From Bacillus sp. NEB1478 (lineage in GTDB: Bacteria > Bacillota > Bacilli > Bacillales > Fictibacillaceae): a DNA stretch of 64,000 nucleotides. This document shows positions 26,240 through 34,766 of this stretch, one piece after another. The notes under the pieces are model-generated. The model was not told where the DNA came from. It searched no databases and saw only the letters and a list, made by a program, of their open reading frames with translations. Made by a program: the position numbers and the translations under genes. Within the stretch, counting starts at the first letter, position 1; every line of letters starts with the position of its first letter. The stretch spans positions 1,116,001-1,180,000 of the forward strand of contig NZ_CP134049.1 in the NCBI RefSeq assembly GCF_031582965.1, written 5' to 3'.

Positions 26240-26941
26240 TTGAAAATCGGTATTATCGGAGCGATGGATGAAGAAATCGTATATATGAAGAAATCGCTTG
26301 ATATTTATGGTGAAAGTGTTTATGCGCGTAACACGTTTTATGAAGGAACACATCATAATAAAGAAGTTGTCCTTTGTAAATCAGGTGTAGGTAAAGTGAA
26401 TGCAGCAATTACAACACAAATTCTTATTGAAAGATTTAAAGTGACACATATTCTTTTTACAGGTGTTGCTGGAGCACTTGATCCTTCATTAGAAGTAGGA
26501 GATATTGTAATATCTTCAAGTGCGATGCAGCATGATATCGATGCATCTGCATTAAGTCCAGATTTCCCAAAAGGAACGATTCCAATGTTTGCTTTTGATT
26601 CAGAGTTTCAGGCAGATGGAGAGCTCATTAGATTGGCTGAGGCTGCTGCTGAAAAGCTTTCAGGACCTCATGTTAAAGTGGGCAAAGTGTTGAGCGGAGA
26701 TCAGTTTATTGCTGATCGTGACCTTGTAGAGAGCTACAGTGAGTTATTTAAAGGAACGTGTATTGAAATGGAAGGTTCAGCAGTAGCACAGGCTGCATTT
26801 TTAAATGAAATTCCATTTGTCATCATCCGTTCGATTTCAGATAAGGCGAATGGAGAAGCTCCGGCAAGCTTTGCTGAGTTTACCGCACTTGCTGCAAAAC
26901 GTTCTTCTGATATGGTGGAATCCATAATCGAAGCCATATAA
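26240..26941 (+). CDS. 5'-methylthioadenosine/S-adenosylhomocysteine nucleosidase
   Basis: This enzyme splits methylthioadenosine and S-adenosylhomocysteine, recycling toxic by-products of SAM chemistry. The 233-residue protein has the family N-terminus KIGIIGAMDEEI, then SGVGKVNAA, GVAGAL, SGDQFI and ciEMEGSAVAQ with the ribose-binding glutamate. RSISDKA near the end supplies the catalytic Asp. TTG at 26240 gives the normal family start with GGGGTGG as SD; GTG at 26231 is the alternative. It follows ccpA by 21 bp and is probably co-transcribed. The B. subtilis mtnN lies elsewhere, so I leave the symbol blank. Confidence 0.88.
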   Translation: MKIGIIGAMDEEIVYMKKSLDIYGESVYARNTFYEGTHHNKEVVLCKSGVGKVNAAITTQILIERFKVTHILFTGVAGALDPSLEVGDIVISSSAMQHDIDASALSPDFPKGTIPMFAFDSEFQADGELIRLAEAAAEKLSGPHVKVGKVLSGDQFIADRDLVESYSELFKGTCIEMEGSAVAQAAFLNEIPFVIIRSISDKANGEAPASFAEFTALAAKRSSDMVESIIEAI

Positions 26942-26955
26942 AAAGCTATTTATAT

Positions 26956-27001
26956 GCTGGTTCAAAATGGTTTATTGATCTGATTGAGCCAGCTTTATTT
27001 T
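26956..27001 (+). terminator. intrinsic terminator
   Basis: GCTGGTTCAA and TTGAGCCAGC arms with a long loop are followed by TTTATTTT, after the nucleosidase gene. Confidence 0.75.
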
Positions 27002-27038
27002 ATACGATATTTGTTAAATCAGGATAAATACTAACTAA

Positions 27039-27080
27039 CGTGGAATTATCAGAGATTACCGTGGAATTAACTAAAACGTC
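27039..27080. repeat. phased repeat pair, locus C (CGTGGAATTA core)
   Basis: CGTGGAATTA occurs at 27039 and 27060, 21 bp apart, between the convergent nucleosidase and acuC genes. The core is the same as in the longer array at 36099-36190. A weaker AGGATAAAT lies 19 bp upstream of the first copy. With only two clear units this is the shortest member of the class. Confidence 0.55.
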
Positions 27081-27103
27081 TCTAAAAATGTTATGTAAAT
27101 ACA

Positions 27104-27139
27104 TGAAAAAGAGGACTCCGTATAGGGTCCTCTTTCATT
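27104..27139. terminator. intrinsic terminator of acuC, bidirectional
   Basis: AAAGAGGACTCC and GGGTCCTCTTT form a stem with flanking A and T tracts, immediately downstream of the acuC stop on the minus strand. Confidence 0.85.
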
Positions 27140-28294
27140 TTAAGAGCTTGTTCGAATTGAATACATACTCTTTTCAAGCGTCGCTCTGTTCTTAGATGTG
27201 ATTTCGTCTTTTCTCGGGATGGGTTTATAGATGCCTGATTCATCTTCCCACGTTCTTGGCAATGGATGTTTTGCTTCTTTCTCCCAGCGTAAAATCCATT
27301 CCTCTGCGATTTTTCCGGACGGCTCGACATTGTTCATCGCACACCATAAATGAGACCAGGCTCTCGGCACAACACGCCAAATATCATAACCGCCACCACC
27401 AGTCGCGATCCAACGTCCACCGCAATACTTTTCAGCGACTTCTTTTGCTATCTTTGGTATCTCAGCATATGTCTTCATTGTAACCGATAAATGTGTCAAT
27501 GGATCGTAATAATGTGCATCTGCACCATTTTGTGTGATGATCACATCCGGTTTAAAAAAATCAGCTACTTCCCATATGCTTTTTTTATAGCATTCTAAAA
27601 AAGATTCATCCTCTGTAAAGGCATCGACGGGAACATTAAAGGAATAGCCATATCCTTTTCCGGCACCTTTTTCATGGATGGATCCTGTACCAGGAAATAA
27701 ATATCTCCCTGTTTCGTGTATCGATAGCGTGCATACATCTGGATCATCATAAAAAGCCCATTGTACTCCATCACCGTGATGAGCATCCGTATCAATATAA
27801 AGGACACGAGCGTTATATTTTTGCTTCATGTATTCAATGGCAATTGAACTGTCATTATAGATGCAGAAGCCCGAAGCTTTCCCTCTAAATCCATGGTGAA
27901 GCCCGCCGCTTAAACTCAAGGCATGCTTAACTTTTCCTTCCATTACCCATTCAGCAGCAGTTAATGTTGCACCGACAATCCAGCTGCTGGCCTCATGCAT
28001 GTTTGGGAAAATAGGCGTATCTTCAGTTCCGAGCCCATGATTTAAAGCAGTTTCCTTACTTAATTGACCACTTCCTGCATTTTTAACAGCATTTACATAG
28101 CCTTTGTCATGAATAAGCATGATTTCTTCATCAGTAGCTTGCCGAGGTGGAATGATATCGTTCGCACTTAAGTACCCGGAATCTTTTAAAAGCTCATAAG
28201 ATAGCTGTACTCTTAACTGATTAAAAGGATGAGTATCATTAAATTTATAGCCTAATAAATCTGGTGAATAGACGAAAACACTATCATTTTTCAT
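27140..28294 (-). CDS. acuC: acetoin utilization protein AcuC (class I HDAC-like lysine deacetylase)
   Basis: AcuC is a zinc deacetylase that in B. subtilis reactivates acetyl-CoA synthetase by removing the acetyl group from its active-site lysine. The 384-residue protein has the deacetylase motifs LSGGLHHG, DTDAHHGDGVQWAFYD and QNGADAHYYDPL, then TGGGGYD near the C-terminus. ATG at 28294, with AGGTGA upstream, overlaps the acuB 3' end and gives a size close to B. subtilis AcuC; the frame is open to 28330. It is the last gene of acuABC, which is divergent from acsA. Confidence 0.93.
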   Translation of the reverse strand: MKNDSVFVYSPDLLGYKFNDTHPFNQLRVQLSYELLKDSGYLSANDIIPPRQATDEEIMLIHDKGYVNAVKNAGSGQLSKETALNHGLGTEDTPIFPNMHEASSWIVGATLTAAEWVMEGKVKHALSLSGGLHHGFRGKASGFCIYNDSSIAIEYMKQKYNARVLYIDTDAHHGDGVQWAFYDDPDVCTLSIHETGRYLFPGTGSIHEKGAGKGYGYSFNVPVDAFTEDESFLECYKKSIWEVADFFKPDVIITQNGADAHYYDPLTHLSVTMKTYAEIPKIAKEVAEKYCGGRWIATGGGGYDIWRVVPRAWSHLWCAMNNVEPSGKIAEEWILRWEKEAKHPLPRTWEDESGIYKPIPRKDEITSKNRATLEKSMYSIRTSS

Positions 28295-28934
28295 TACTTT
28301 CACCTGGATGTGGCGGCCACTTAACTTCATAGCCGTTATTTACTAAGTGTTCGATTACAGGTAGCGGGTTCATAGTTCCAACTCGGAATACGACGATCTT
28401 TTCTTTATCATCTTGAGAAGGATATACAAGTACGCTGCTAATATTTAAATGGAAATCCTTCAAAACACTTGCTACTTTAGCAAGCTGACCTGCCTCATTT
28501 TTAACAGCCACTTCTAAATGAGAACCCGGCTGGTGGGTACCTGTAAGCTGTATAAACGCATATAGCATTTCTCTCTCTGTAACTAGTCCAACAAGTTTAT
28601 GTCCCTCTAAAACAGGAATACAGCCGATGTGCTGCTCGTAAAAAATAGTAGAAAGTTCTTCTGCGATATCAAAAGGATGTGCTGTGAAAACAGCTTTTTT
28701 CATAATGGTTGAAACGGGTTTTTCAAAATCTTCCGGATGTTCATTTTGATGAAAAATGGAAGGACTGGCATCTTTCATTTCCCGATCAGAAACAAGTCCT
28801 GCTAAATTTCCTTCTTTATCTATTATCGGAAGGTATCGAATATCTTCTTCAATCATTAGTTGAAGTGCTGTTCCGATTGTTGCATCTGCAACCACTGATT
28901 TTACGTTCTTTAACATCATATCTTGAACGATCAC
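28284..28934 (-). CDS. acuB: CBS-ACT domain protein AcuB
   Basis: This 216-residue protein has two N-terminal CBS domains (about residues 5-60 and 75-130, with IRYLPIID and IGCIPVLEGHKLVGLVTERE), which usually bind adenine nucleotides. A C-terminal ACT-like domain (about 140-205) follows. In B. subtilis acuB belongs to acuABC and its exact role is unsettled, likely a regulatory sensor for the acetylation switch. GTG start at 28934 with AGGAGTGG upstream. It lies 30 bp after acuA and overlaps acuC. Confidence 0.9.
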   Translation of the reverse strand: MIVQDMMLKNVKSVVADATIGTALQLMIEEDIRYLPIIDKEGNLAGLVSDREMKDASPSIFHQNEHPEDFEKPVSTIMKKAVFTAHPFDIAEELSTIFYEQHIGCIPVLEGHKLVGLVTEREMLYAFIQLTGTHQPGSHLEVAVKNEAGQLAKVASVLKDFHLNISSVLVYPSQDDKEKIVVFRVGTMNPLPVIEHLVNNGYEVKWPPHPGESNEK

Positions 28935-28964
28935 AACGAACCACTCCTATTTTTATCTCTTTAT

Positions 28965-29597
28965 TTAGTACATAAACCGATTTTTGAATCGAAGCTGGTC
29001 AAATTTTTGAACAGAATCCATGTCTATCCGTTTTCCTATGCGAACCATCAAGCAGTTTGCAGGGTGTGAACTGATTTCTGGGTCATCCGTTGCCATGTAT
29101 TCAAGGTCACCAGCATTCATCATCTTTTCCATTACTTTACGATAATCCCAAACGGAGAGCTTAGTTCCTTTTAAATCCCAATGCCAATAATATTCAGTAG
29201 TAATGATAATGTAGTCCTCCATTGCATCATCCATCATGGAGACTTTTAATAGGTTTTTACCCACTTTAAAGTTTCGATATTCAGGAATGACCTCTATTGC
29301 TCCAAGTTCTAATAAGTTTTCCATTTTACCTTCAGACCATCTTTCGAGAGGGTCGGGATAAACGTATGTTACGTAGCCGATTACGGTTTCTTTGTTTCTT
29401 GCAATGAGGATTCTTCCCTCAGGCAGCCCTGCTATTTCTAGGATTGCTTTTTTTTGTTCATGTGCTGGCCTGAATGCTTGCAGGTGTTCATGGAAATGAA
29501 GGCTTTCCAGCGTTTCAGCAGATACTGGACCTTCAACTGTTATTGTTCCATGAGCAGTTTTTAAAGCTAAACAGTTGTATGTTTTTGAGTGTTTCAT
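28965..29597 (-). CDS. acuA: protein lysine acetyltransferase AcuA
   Basis: AcuA is a GNAT-family enzyme that acetylates and inactivates acetyl-CoA synthetase in B. subtilis. The 210-residue protein shows a central GNAT core with ILIARNKETVIGYVTYV, then ELGAIEVIPEYRNFKVGKNLLK, the acetyl-CoA binding loop. AAGGCGGTG precedes the ATG at 29597. It is the first gene of acuABC and diverges from its likely target acsA across 157 bp. Confidence 0.92.
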   Translation of the reverse strand: MKHSKTYNCLALKTAHGTITVEGPVSAETLESLHFHEHLQAFRPAHEQKKAILEIAGLPEGRILIARNKETVIGYVTYVYPDPLERWSEGKMENLLELGAIEVIPEYRNFKVGKNLLKVSMMDDAMEDYIIITTEYYWHWDLKGTKLSVWDYRKVMEKMMNAGDLEYMATDDPEISSHPANCLMVRIGKRIDMDSVQKFDQLRFKNRFMY

Positions 29598-29627
29598 GTT
29601 TCACCGCCTTGAATTGTTTCCATCTCT

Positions 29628-29656
29628 ATTATACATGATATCGAAAGGTTGTAAGG
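29628..29656 (-). promoter_or_regulatory. putative promoter of acuABC
   Basis: On the minus strand a perfect TATAAT lies 31 bp before the acuA ATG, with CTTACA about 16 bp further upstream as a possible -35. No clear cre site was found in this intergenic region, although B. subtilis acsA and acuABC are under CcpA control. Confidence 0.45.
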
Positions 29657-29713
29657 GGTTTCATCGTGTTTTTATTGATAGTTCTAATAACTTAAAAGAT
29701 TTAGAAAATATGA

Positions 29714-29719
29714 TATACT
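29714..29719 (+). promoter_or_regulatory. -10 element of acsA
   Basis: TATACT lies 36 bp before the acsA ATG. The corresponding -35 (CTTAAA at 29691) is poor, which suits an activated or growth-phase-dependent promoter. Confidence 0.35.
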
Positions 29720-29754
29720 GAAAGAGATATTGAATAGGGAAGGAGATTTTTGCA

Positions 29755-31470
29755 ATGAAACTGGAAGCGCTTCCGATAATTAAAGGTGATTTCAATTTAC
29801 AAGACTATGAGGCAGCATATGGAGCATTTGATTGGAAAGACGTTGAAAAAGAATTCTCCTGGCATAAAACAGGGCGTGTCAATATGGCATATGAAGCAAT
29901 TGACCGTCATGCTGTATCCCATAGAAAAAACAAAGTAGCACTTTATTTTTCAGATCAAAAAAGAGACGAAAAATACACATTCAAAGATATGAAAGAAATG
30001 TCTAATAAAGCAGGAAACATGCTTCGTCAATTAGGTGTAGAAAAAGGAGACCGTGTTTTTATTTTCATGCCTCGCTCTCCTGAATTGTATTTTGCTTTTT
30101 TAGGTGCAATAAAACTAGGTGCAATTGTTGGACCTCTTTTTGAAGCGTTTATGCAAGGTGCCGTAAAAGACAGACTAGAAGACAGTGAAGCAAAAGTACT
30201 TGTAACAACACCTGCTTTACTGGAACGTGTTCCTGTTGATGAACTGCCGAACTTAAAAAAGGTAATACTTGTAGGGGAAGATGTAAAAGAAGAAGGACTT
30301 TATGCGGATTATTACAGCCGTATGGATAAGTCCTCAAAAGACCTGGATATTGAGTGGGTGGATCGTGAAGACGGTCTTATTCTCCACTACACATCTGGTT
30401 CAACAGGCAAACCAAAAGGAGTGCTGCACGTTCATAATGCAATGCTGCAGCACTATCAAACATCTAAATGGGTGATCGATTTAAAAGAAGATGATGTGTA
30501 TTGGTGTACAGCTGATCCAGGGTGGGTAACGGGTACGTCTTATGGCATCTTTGGCCCTTGGCTGAACGGAGCTGCAAGTGTGATCCGAGGAGGGCGATTC
30601 TCTCCTGAAGATTGGTACGGCACGATTGCAAAATATGGAGTAACAGTCTGGTACAGTGCACCAACAGCATTCAGAATGCTTATGGGTGCAGGAGATGAAG
30701 TCGTGAAACAATTCGATTTGTCTTCACTTCGCCATATTTTGAGTGTTGGAGAACCATTAAACCCTGAAGTGGTTAAATGGGGTATGAAGGTGTTCAACTT
30801 GCGTATTCATGATAATTGGTGGATGACAGAGACAGGCGGACAATTGATCAGCAATTATCCAGCATTGGAAATCAAACCTGGATCGATGGGCAAGCCGTTT
30901 CCGGGAGTTGAAGCTGCAATTATTGATGATCAGGATAATGTTTTGCCGCCATACAGAATGGGTAACTTGGCAATCAAAAAAGGCTGGCCGTCCATGATGC
31001 GTAAGATTTGGAATAACCCTGAGAAATATGATTCTTACTTTACTCCTGGAGGTTGGTACGTATCAGGAGATTCCGCTTATATGGATGAAGATGGCTACTT
31101 CTGGTTCCAAGGCAGGATTGATGATGTTATCATGACTTCTGGTGAACGGGTAGGACCTTTTGAGGTGGAAAGCAAGCTTGTTGAACATCCAGCTGTAGCA
31201 GAAGCGGGAGTTATCGGGAAACCTGATCCTGTTCGCGGTGAGATTATTAAAGCGTTTATTGCGCTTCGCTCTGGATATGAAGCAAGTGATGAACTTATTG
31301 AAGAAATCCGCAGTTTTGTTAAATCGGGTCTTGCAGCACACGCAGCACCACGTGAAATTGAATTCAAAGACAAGCTTCCAAAAACAAGAAGCGGTAAAAT
31401 AATGAGACGTGTATTAAAAGCTTGGGAACTCGATCTTCCAACGGGTGATCTTTCTACAATGGAAGATTAA
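29755..31470 (+). CDS. acsA: acetyl-CoA synthetase AcsA
   Basis: AcsA activates acetate to acetyl-CoA using ATP. The 571-residue protein has the adenylate-forming signature YTSGSTGKPKGV (about 212-223), then WWMTETGGQ, and the C-terminal PKTRSGKIMRR. The lysine there, near residue 548, is the catalytic one that AcuA acetylates in B. subtilis. The divergent acuABC operon next to it encodes the modifying enzymes. AAGGAGA is 11 bp before the ATG. A terminator follows. Confidence 0.94.
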   Translation: MKLEALPIIKGDFNLQDYEAAYGAFDWKDVEKEFSWHKTGRVNMAYEAIDRHAVSHRKNKVALYFSDQKRDEKYTFKDMKEMSNKAGNMLRQLGVEKGDRVFIFMPRSPELYFAFLGAIKLGAIVGPLFEAFMQGAVKDRLEDSEAKVLVTTPALLERVPVDELPNLKKVILVGEDVKEEGLYADYYSRMDKSSKDLDIEWVDREDGLILHYTSGSTGKPKGVLHVHNAMLQHYQTSKWVIDLKEDDVYWCTADPGWVTGTSYGIFGPWLNGAASVIRGGRFSPEDWYGTIAKYGVTVWYSAPTAFRMLMGAGDEVVKQFDLSSLRHILSVGEPLNPEVVKWGMKVFNLRIHDNWWMTETGGQLISNYPALEIKPGSMGKPFPGVEAAIIDDQDNVLPPYRMGNLAIKKGWPSMMRKIWNNPEKYDSYFTPGGWYVSGDSAYMDEDGYFWFQGRIDDVIMTSGERVGPFEVESKLVEHPAVAEAGVIGKPDPVRGEIIKAFIALRSGYEASDELIEEIRSFVKSGLAAHAAPREIEFKDKLPKTRSGKIMRRVLKAWELDLPTGDLSTMED

Positions 31471-31488
31471 TAAAATCATAAGCAAAAC

Positions 31489-31519
31489 AAAAACCCTCGA
31501 ATTAGTTCGAGGGTTTTTT
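31489..31519. terminator. intrinsic terminator, bidirectional, inside the PBP 3' end
   Basis: AAAACCCTCGAA-TTAG-TTCGAGGGTTTT forms a perfect stem with flanking A and T tracts. It ends acsA. Its right arm encodes the last residues of the convergent penicillin-binding protein, whose stop codon is in the loop. Confidence 0.85.
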
Positions 31520-34366
31520 GTTATCTTTTTTATTGCCTTGCGTTGTTGCTGGTGGTTTTGTGCCAGGCTCCGTTGGCGGAGGCGGTGGATCTGGTGGATC
31601 CTTTGGTTTATCACCGCCTCCATCAGTCGGAGGAGTTGGAGGTACAGGCGGTTCTGCAGGTTTTTCACCTACTTGAACCTTTGTTTGCGGTGCAGATTCT
31701 TTACCTGCTATATCAACCGCTGTCACATATACAACACCGTTTGGAACCTTGGCAGATGTTTTATCAGAGGTTACAGAACCGATCTTCTTAAACGATTTTC
31801 CGTCTGAAGAATGATAGATTCGATATCCGATCACATCGTTTTCTCCATGTGCGCTCCAAGAAAGAACACCGTCTGACATTTTTACTCCTGCAACTGGTGA
31901 AGGAGCTCTTCCGTTATCTTTTAATTCCTTTTCAGGAACTATGTTATTAAATAAATTCGTATCCTTCGTTAACTTGTTTAAGCTTTCAACACCAAGTTCC
32001 TTTAAGAACTCTTCTTTAATAAGTACACCTTCTTTTGTGAACTCCTCAGGTGTAGTCGGCAGTGCTTTATATTTCGTATCATTAACGAGTACATAACGTC
32101 CTTTTGTTAATGTATCATCCACTTCTCTAGGAGTGAATTTCGCATTAAACAAGTCAGAAGTTACTAACCCTGCACTTCGACAAAGATCCGAAGGCAATTT
32201 ACCCGAGATTCCGCAAATCTCACGACGGACAATACCAGATGGCATAGCAAACCGTTTCTCAGGATCAATCAATTGCGGGGCATTCTTATAAGCTGCATTT
32301 ATTAATTGGGCCCAAATGGTCTGGTTGCGCTGACCTGTATTTCCATAAAGGTCTGCAGGTGTGTCATAACCGATCCATACACCAAAAGTAACATTCGGAT
32401 TTGTAGCAACAAACCATGAATCTTTATCTTCATTTGTTGTTCCTGACTTACCAGCCCAATCTGATTGGAAAGTTAATTTTCGAGGAACACCAGATCCCGT
32501 ACCACCTGAACCTAATACCCCCCTCATCATATCAATAAGCAGGTAAGAAGTTTGAGGACTATATACAGAAACAGGTGTTGCCTTATGCTGGTAAAGTAGT
32601 TCTCCATCCTTTGTTTCAATACGATCAATCATATATGCGTCAACAAAATTACCGCCATTCGCAAACGTCGCAAATGCATTTACGTTTTCTTCAACTGTTA
32701 CACCAACTTGCATACCGCCTATGGCTATAGCAGTGTTCGTGCGGTCATCTTGTGTAAGGTTACTAAAGCCCATCTGAATTAGCTTTTCTGTAGCTTTCAC
32801 ATGATCTACCCGCTGATAGGATTTAATTGCCGGGATATTTCTAGACTGTTTAAGTGCATCTCTTACAGAAATAAAGCCTTTAAATTTCCCATCAAAATTA
32901 TTAGGACTCCATTCTCCAGAGTGAATTGGAGTATCAGCGATAATTGTACCCGGTTGTATTTTCCCCATTTCGGTGGCATACGAATAAGCAAGGAGCGGCT
33001 TCATCGTTGAACCGTTCTGTCTTGGTGCTCTCATCGCATGGTTCGTTTGTTCACGGTTAAAATCTCTTCCACCGACAAAGCTGATGATTTTACCTGATGA
33101 ATTTTCAATTAAAGTCCCACCGACTTCTTCAGGCTGCGGTTTATCAAGTTTGATTCTTTTGCCATTAGAGTCATACACATACTGATTTTGTGGACCAAAT
33201 AAATTATCATTCTTAACAACAACTTGCATGTCATCATAGATCTTTTGATTGATCGTTGTATGAATTTTTAATCCTTTTTGTCTGATCTGCGTTCTTGCAT
33301 TATCTTGATATTCTTGTAATTCTTCTTTAGTCAAATCACTTAATTTTTTTCCGTCTTTTTTCGCTAAAAGTTCAGTTAGAATTTCTGTCGTTCTTCGCTG
33401 AACCTCAACAGTTATGTACGGGTATTTTTCAAAAGATGATTGCTTTCTAGTTGTTAAATTTTTGCCGATATCATATTTCATAGCCTCATCATATTCAGCT
33501 TGTGTGATTGCATGTGCAGACAGCATTCTGTTTAATACAGTCTTCATACGCCTCAAGCCAGGAGACAAGTCTTTCTTTTTTACGCCATCATTTGTAAATG
33601 GTGTATAAACGAAAGGGTTCTTAGGCAGCCCAGCTATGTATGCAGCTTGCGCCAAATTCAGATCTTTAGCATTTACGCCAAAAAGACCTTCAGAAGCTGC
33701 TTGAATTCCTGCTATATTACGGCCGGAAGAATTACGTCCATAAGGAACGATGTTTAAATAGGCTTCTAATATTTCGTCTTTTTTAAAGAACTTTTCAAGA
33801 CGCATGGCAAGCAGTATTTCTTTTGCTTTTCTGTCAAACGAAACTTCATTCGTTAAGATTTGATTTTTTATTAATTGCTGTGTGAGTGTACTTCCGCCCG
33901 TTACGATCTGTGCACCGGAAAATTCTTGATACATTGCACGAAGAATGGCTTTTGGTACAACTCCGTCATGTTCATAAAAGTAACGGTCCTCGGTTGAAAT
34001 AACGGCTTTTGTTACATAAGGTGAAACATCTTTTAGTTTAATTTCTTGTCTGTCCAGGTCTGCTTGAAGTTTTCCCATCAATTGGTCATTGTCAAAATAA
34101 ACGGTGCTTGTTTCTTCATAGTTGTAAATGTCATTTTTCATTGAAGCAAATGCTCTGACTGGTTCATCCTTTACGAGTGAAGCGAAAAAGCCAGCGCCTA
34201 CACCTGCTGCAAAAACACCGCATAAAATAACAAGTGAAGCAATTACTAAAAACATGTTCCAACTAACGTTATATGTAATTCGTGCTGTTCGAATAATCTT
34301 CTTTTTCCGCAAAAAGTGGACAAAATTCTCCCATTTTTGTCTAAGTCCATCAAAATGAGACATCAT
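31502..34366 (-). CDS. class A penicillin-binding protein (transglycosylase/transpeptidase)
   Basis: This 954-residue bifunctional enzyme polymerises and cross-links peptidoglycan outside the membrane. A cytoplasmic N-terminus precedes one membrane segment (about 35-62, MFLVIASLVILCGVFAAGVG). The GT51 domain follows, with STEDRYFYEHDG and GGSTLTQQLIKNQ. The transpeptidase domain has active-site Ser in NGSTMKP, then QSRNIPAIK and KSGTT. Near residues 785-870 is a fibronectin type III domain, then a proline-rich tail (PPVPPTPPTDGGG). ATG at 34366 follows a run of seven G. It belongs to the PBP1A/PBP2-type group, but I cannot assign a B. subtilis name. It separates acsA from tyrS. Confidence 0.92.
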   Translation of the reverse strand: MMSHFDGLRQKWENFVHFLRKKKIIRTARITYNVSWNMFLVIASLVILCGVFAAGVGAGFFASLVKDEPVRAFASMKNDIYNYEETSTVYFDNDQLMGKLQADLDRQEIKLKDVSPYVTKAVISTEDRYFYEHDGVVPKAILRAMYQEFSGAQIVTGGSTLTQQLIKNQILTNEVSFDRKAKEILLAMRLEKFFKKDEILEAYLNIVPYGRNSSGRNIAGIQAASEGLFGVNAKDLNLAQAAYIAGLPKNPFVYTPFTNDGVKKKDLSPGLRRMKTVLNRMLSAHAITQAEYDEAMKYDIGKNLTTRKQSSFEKYPYITVEVQRRTTEILTELLAKKDGKKLSDLTKEELQEYQDNARTQIRQKGLKIHTTINQKIYDDMQVVVKNDNLFGPQNQYVYDSNGKRIKLDKPQPEEVGGTLIENSSGKIISFVGGRDFNREQTNHAMRAPRQNGSTMKPLLAYSYATEMGKIQPGTIIADTPIHSGEWSPNNFDGKFKGFISVRDALKQSRNIPAIKSYQRVDHVKATEKLIQMGFSNLTQDDRTNTAIAIGGMQVGVTVEENVNAFATFANGGNFVDAYMIDRIETKDGELLYQHKATPVSVYSPQTSYLLIDMMRGVLGSGGTGSGVPRKLTFQSDWAGKSGTTNEDKDSWFVATNPNVTFGVWIGYDTPADLYGNTGQRNQTIWAQLINAAYKNAPQLIDPEKRFAMPSGIVRREICGISGKLPSDLCRSAGLVTSDLFNAKFTPREVDDTLTKGRYVLVNDTKYKALPTTPEEFTKEGVLIKEEFLKELGVESLNKLTKDTNLFNNIVPEKELKDNGRAPSPVAGVKMSDGVLSWSAHGENDVIGYRIYHSSDGKSFKKIGSVTSDKTSAKVPNGVVYVTAVDIAGKESAPQTKVQVGEKPAEPPVPPTPPTDGGGDKPKDPPDPPPPPTEPGTKPPATTQGNKKDNKKPSN

Positions 34367-34469
34367 TTGGTATCCCCCCCGTTTATTAGTATAACATAAG
34401 GTCGGATTTTGAAATAAGGGTTTATTCGAACTGAATATTGACATGAAATTCGTCCTTGTGGTAAAAATA

Positions 34470-34737
34470 AGAGAATAAAATAAAGTGAAAGCTAAGATAG
34501 GAATAAGTAGCAGGTGTCTCCCTGTTTCAGAAAGCTGGTGGTCGATGCAAACCAGTACAAAGACATGTTGTGAATTACCTCCTGGAGCTGTCCTTGTGAA
34601 CGGATCTTGAGTAGCAGGGAACGGATGAAACCGTTATGAAATGAAGTGAAAAGCTTATATTAATTATTAGCTTTTAATTAGGGTGGTACCGCGAGATTGT
34701 AATCACGTCCCTTTCCATGTGAAAGGGACTTTTTTTA
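34470..34737 (+). ncRNA. T-box riboswitch (tRNA-Tyr) upstream of tyrS
   Basis: The leader contains the diagnostic T-box AGGGTGGTACCGCG (34680-34693). A stem I region follows the AAGCTAAGATAGG start, with a probable specifier codon TAC at 34556-34558 in CCAGTACAAAG, which specifies tyrosine. The terminator stem GTCCCTTTC/GAAAGGGAC ends in seven T at 34730-34736. Uncharged tRNA-Tyr should stabilise the antiterminator and raise tyrS expression. Confidence 0.93.
34707..34736 (+). terminator. T-box terminator
   Basis: GTCCCTTTC-CATGT-GAAAGGGAC followed by TTTTTTT forms the off state of the tyrS T-box leader. Confidence 0.9.
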
Positions 34738-34766
34738 TTGTAAAAAAACTGAGAGGAAAGATTACG

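Noticed and set aside
29598..29754. cre site in the acuA-acsA intergenic region
   Set aside because: B. subtilis has CcpA control here, but no sequence close to TGwAAnCGnTnwCA was found.
31445..31807. 120-residue plus-strand frame rich in Arg, Cys and Trp
   Set aside because: It is antisense to the proline-rich tail of the penicillin-binding protein; the composition is the mirror of PPxPP codons and there is no SD.
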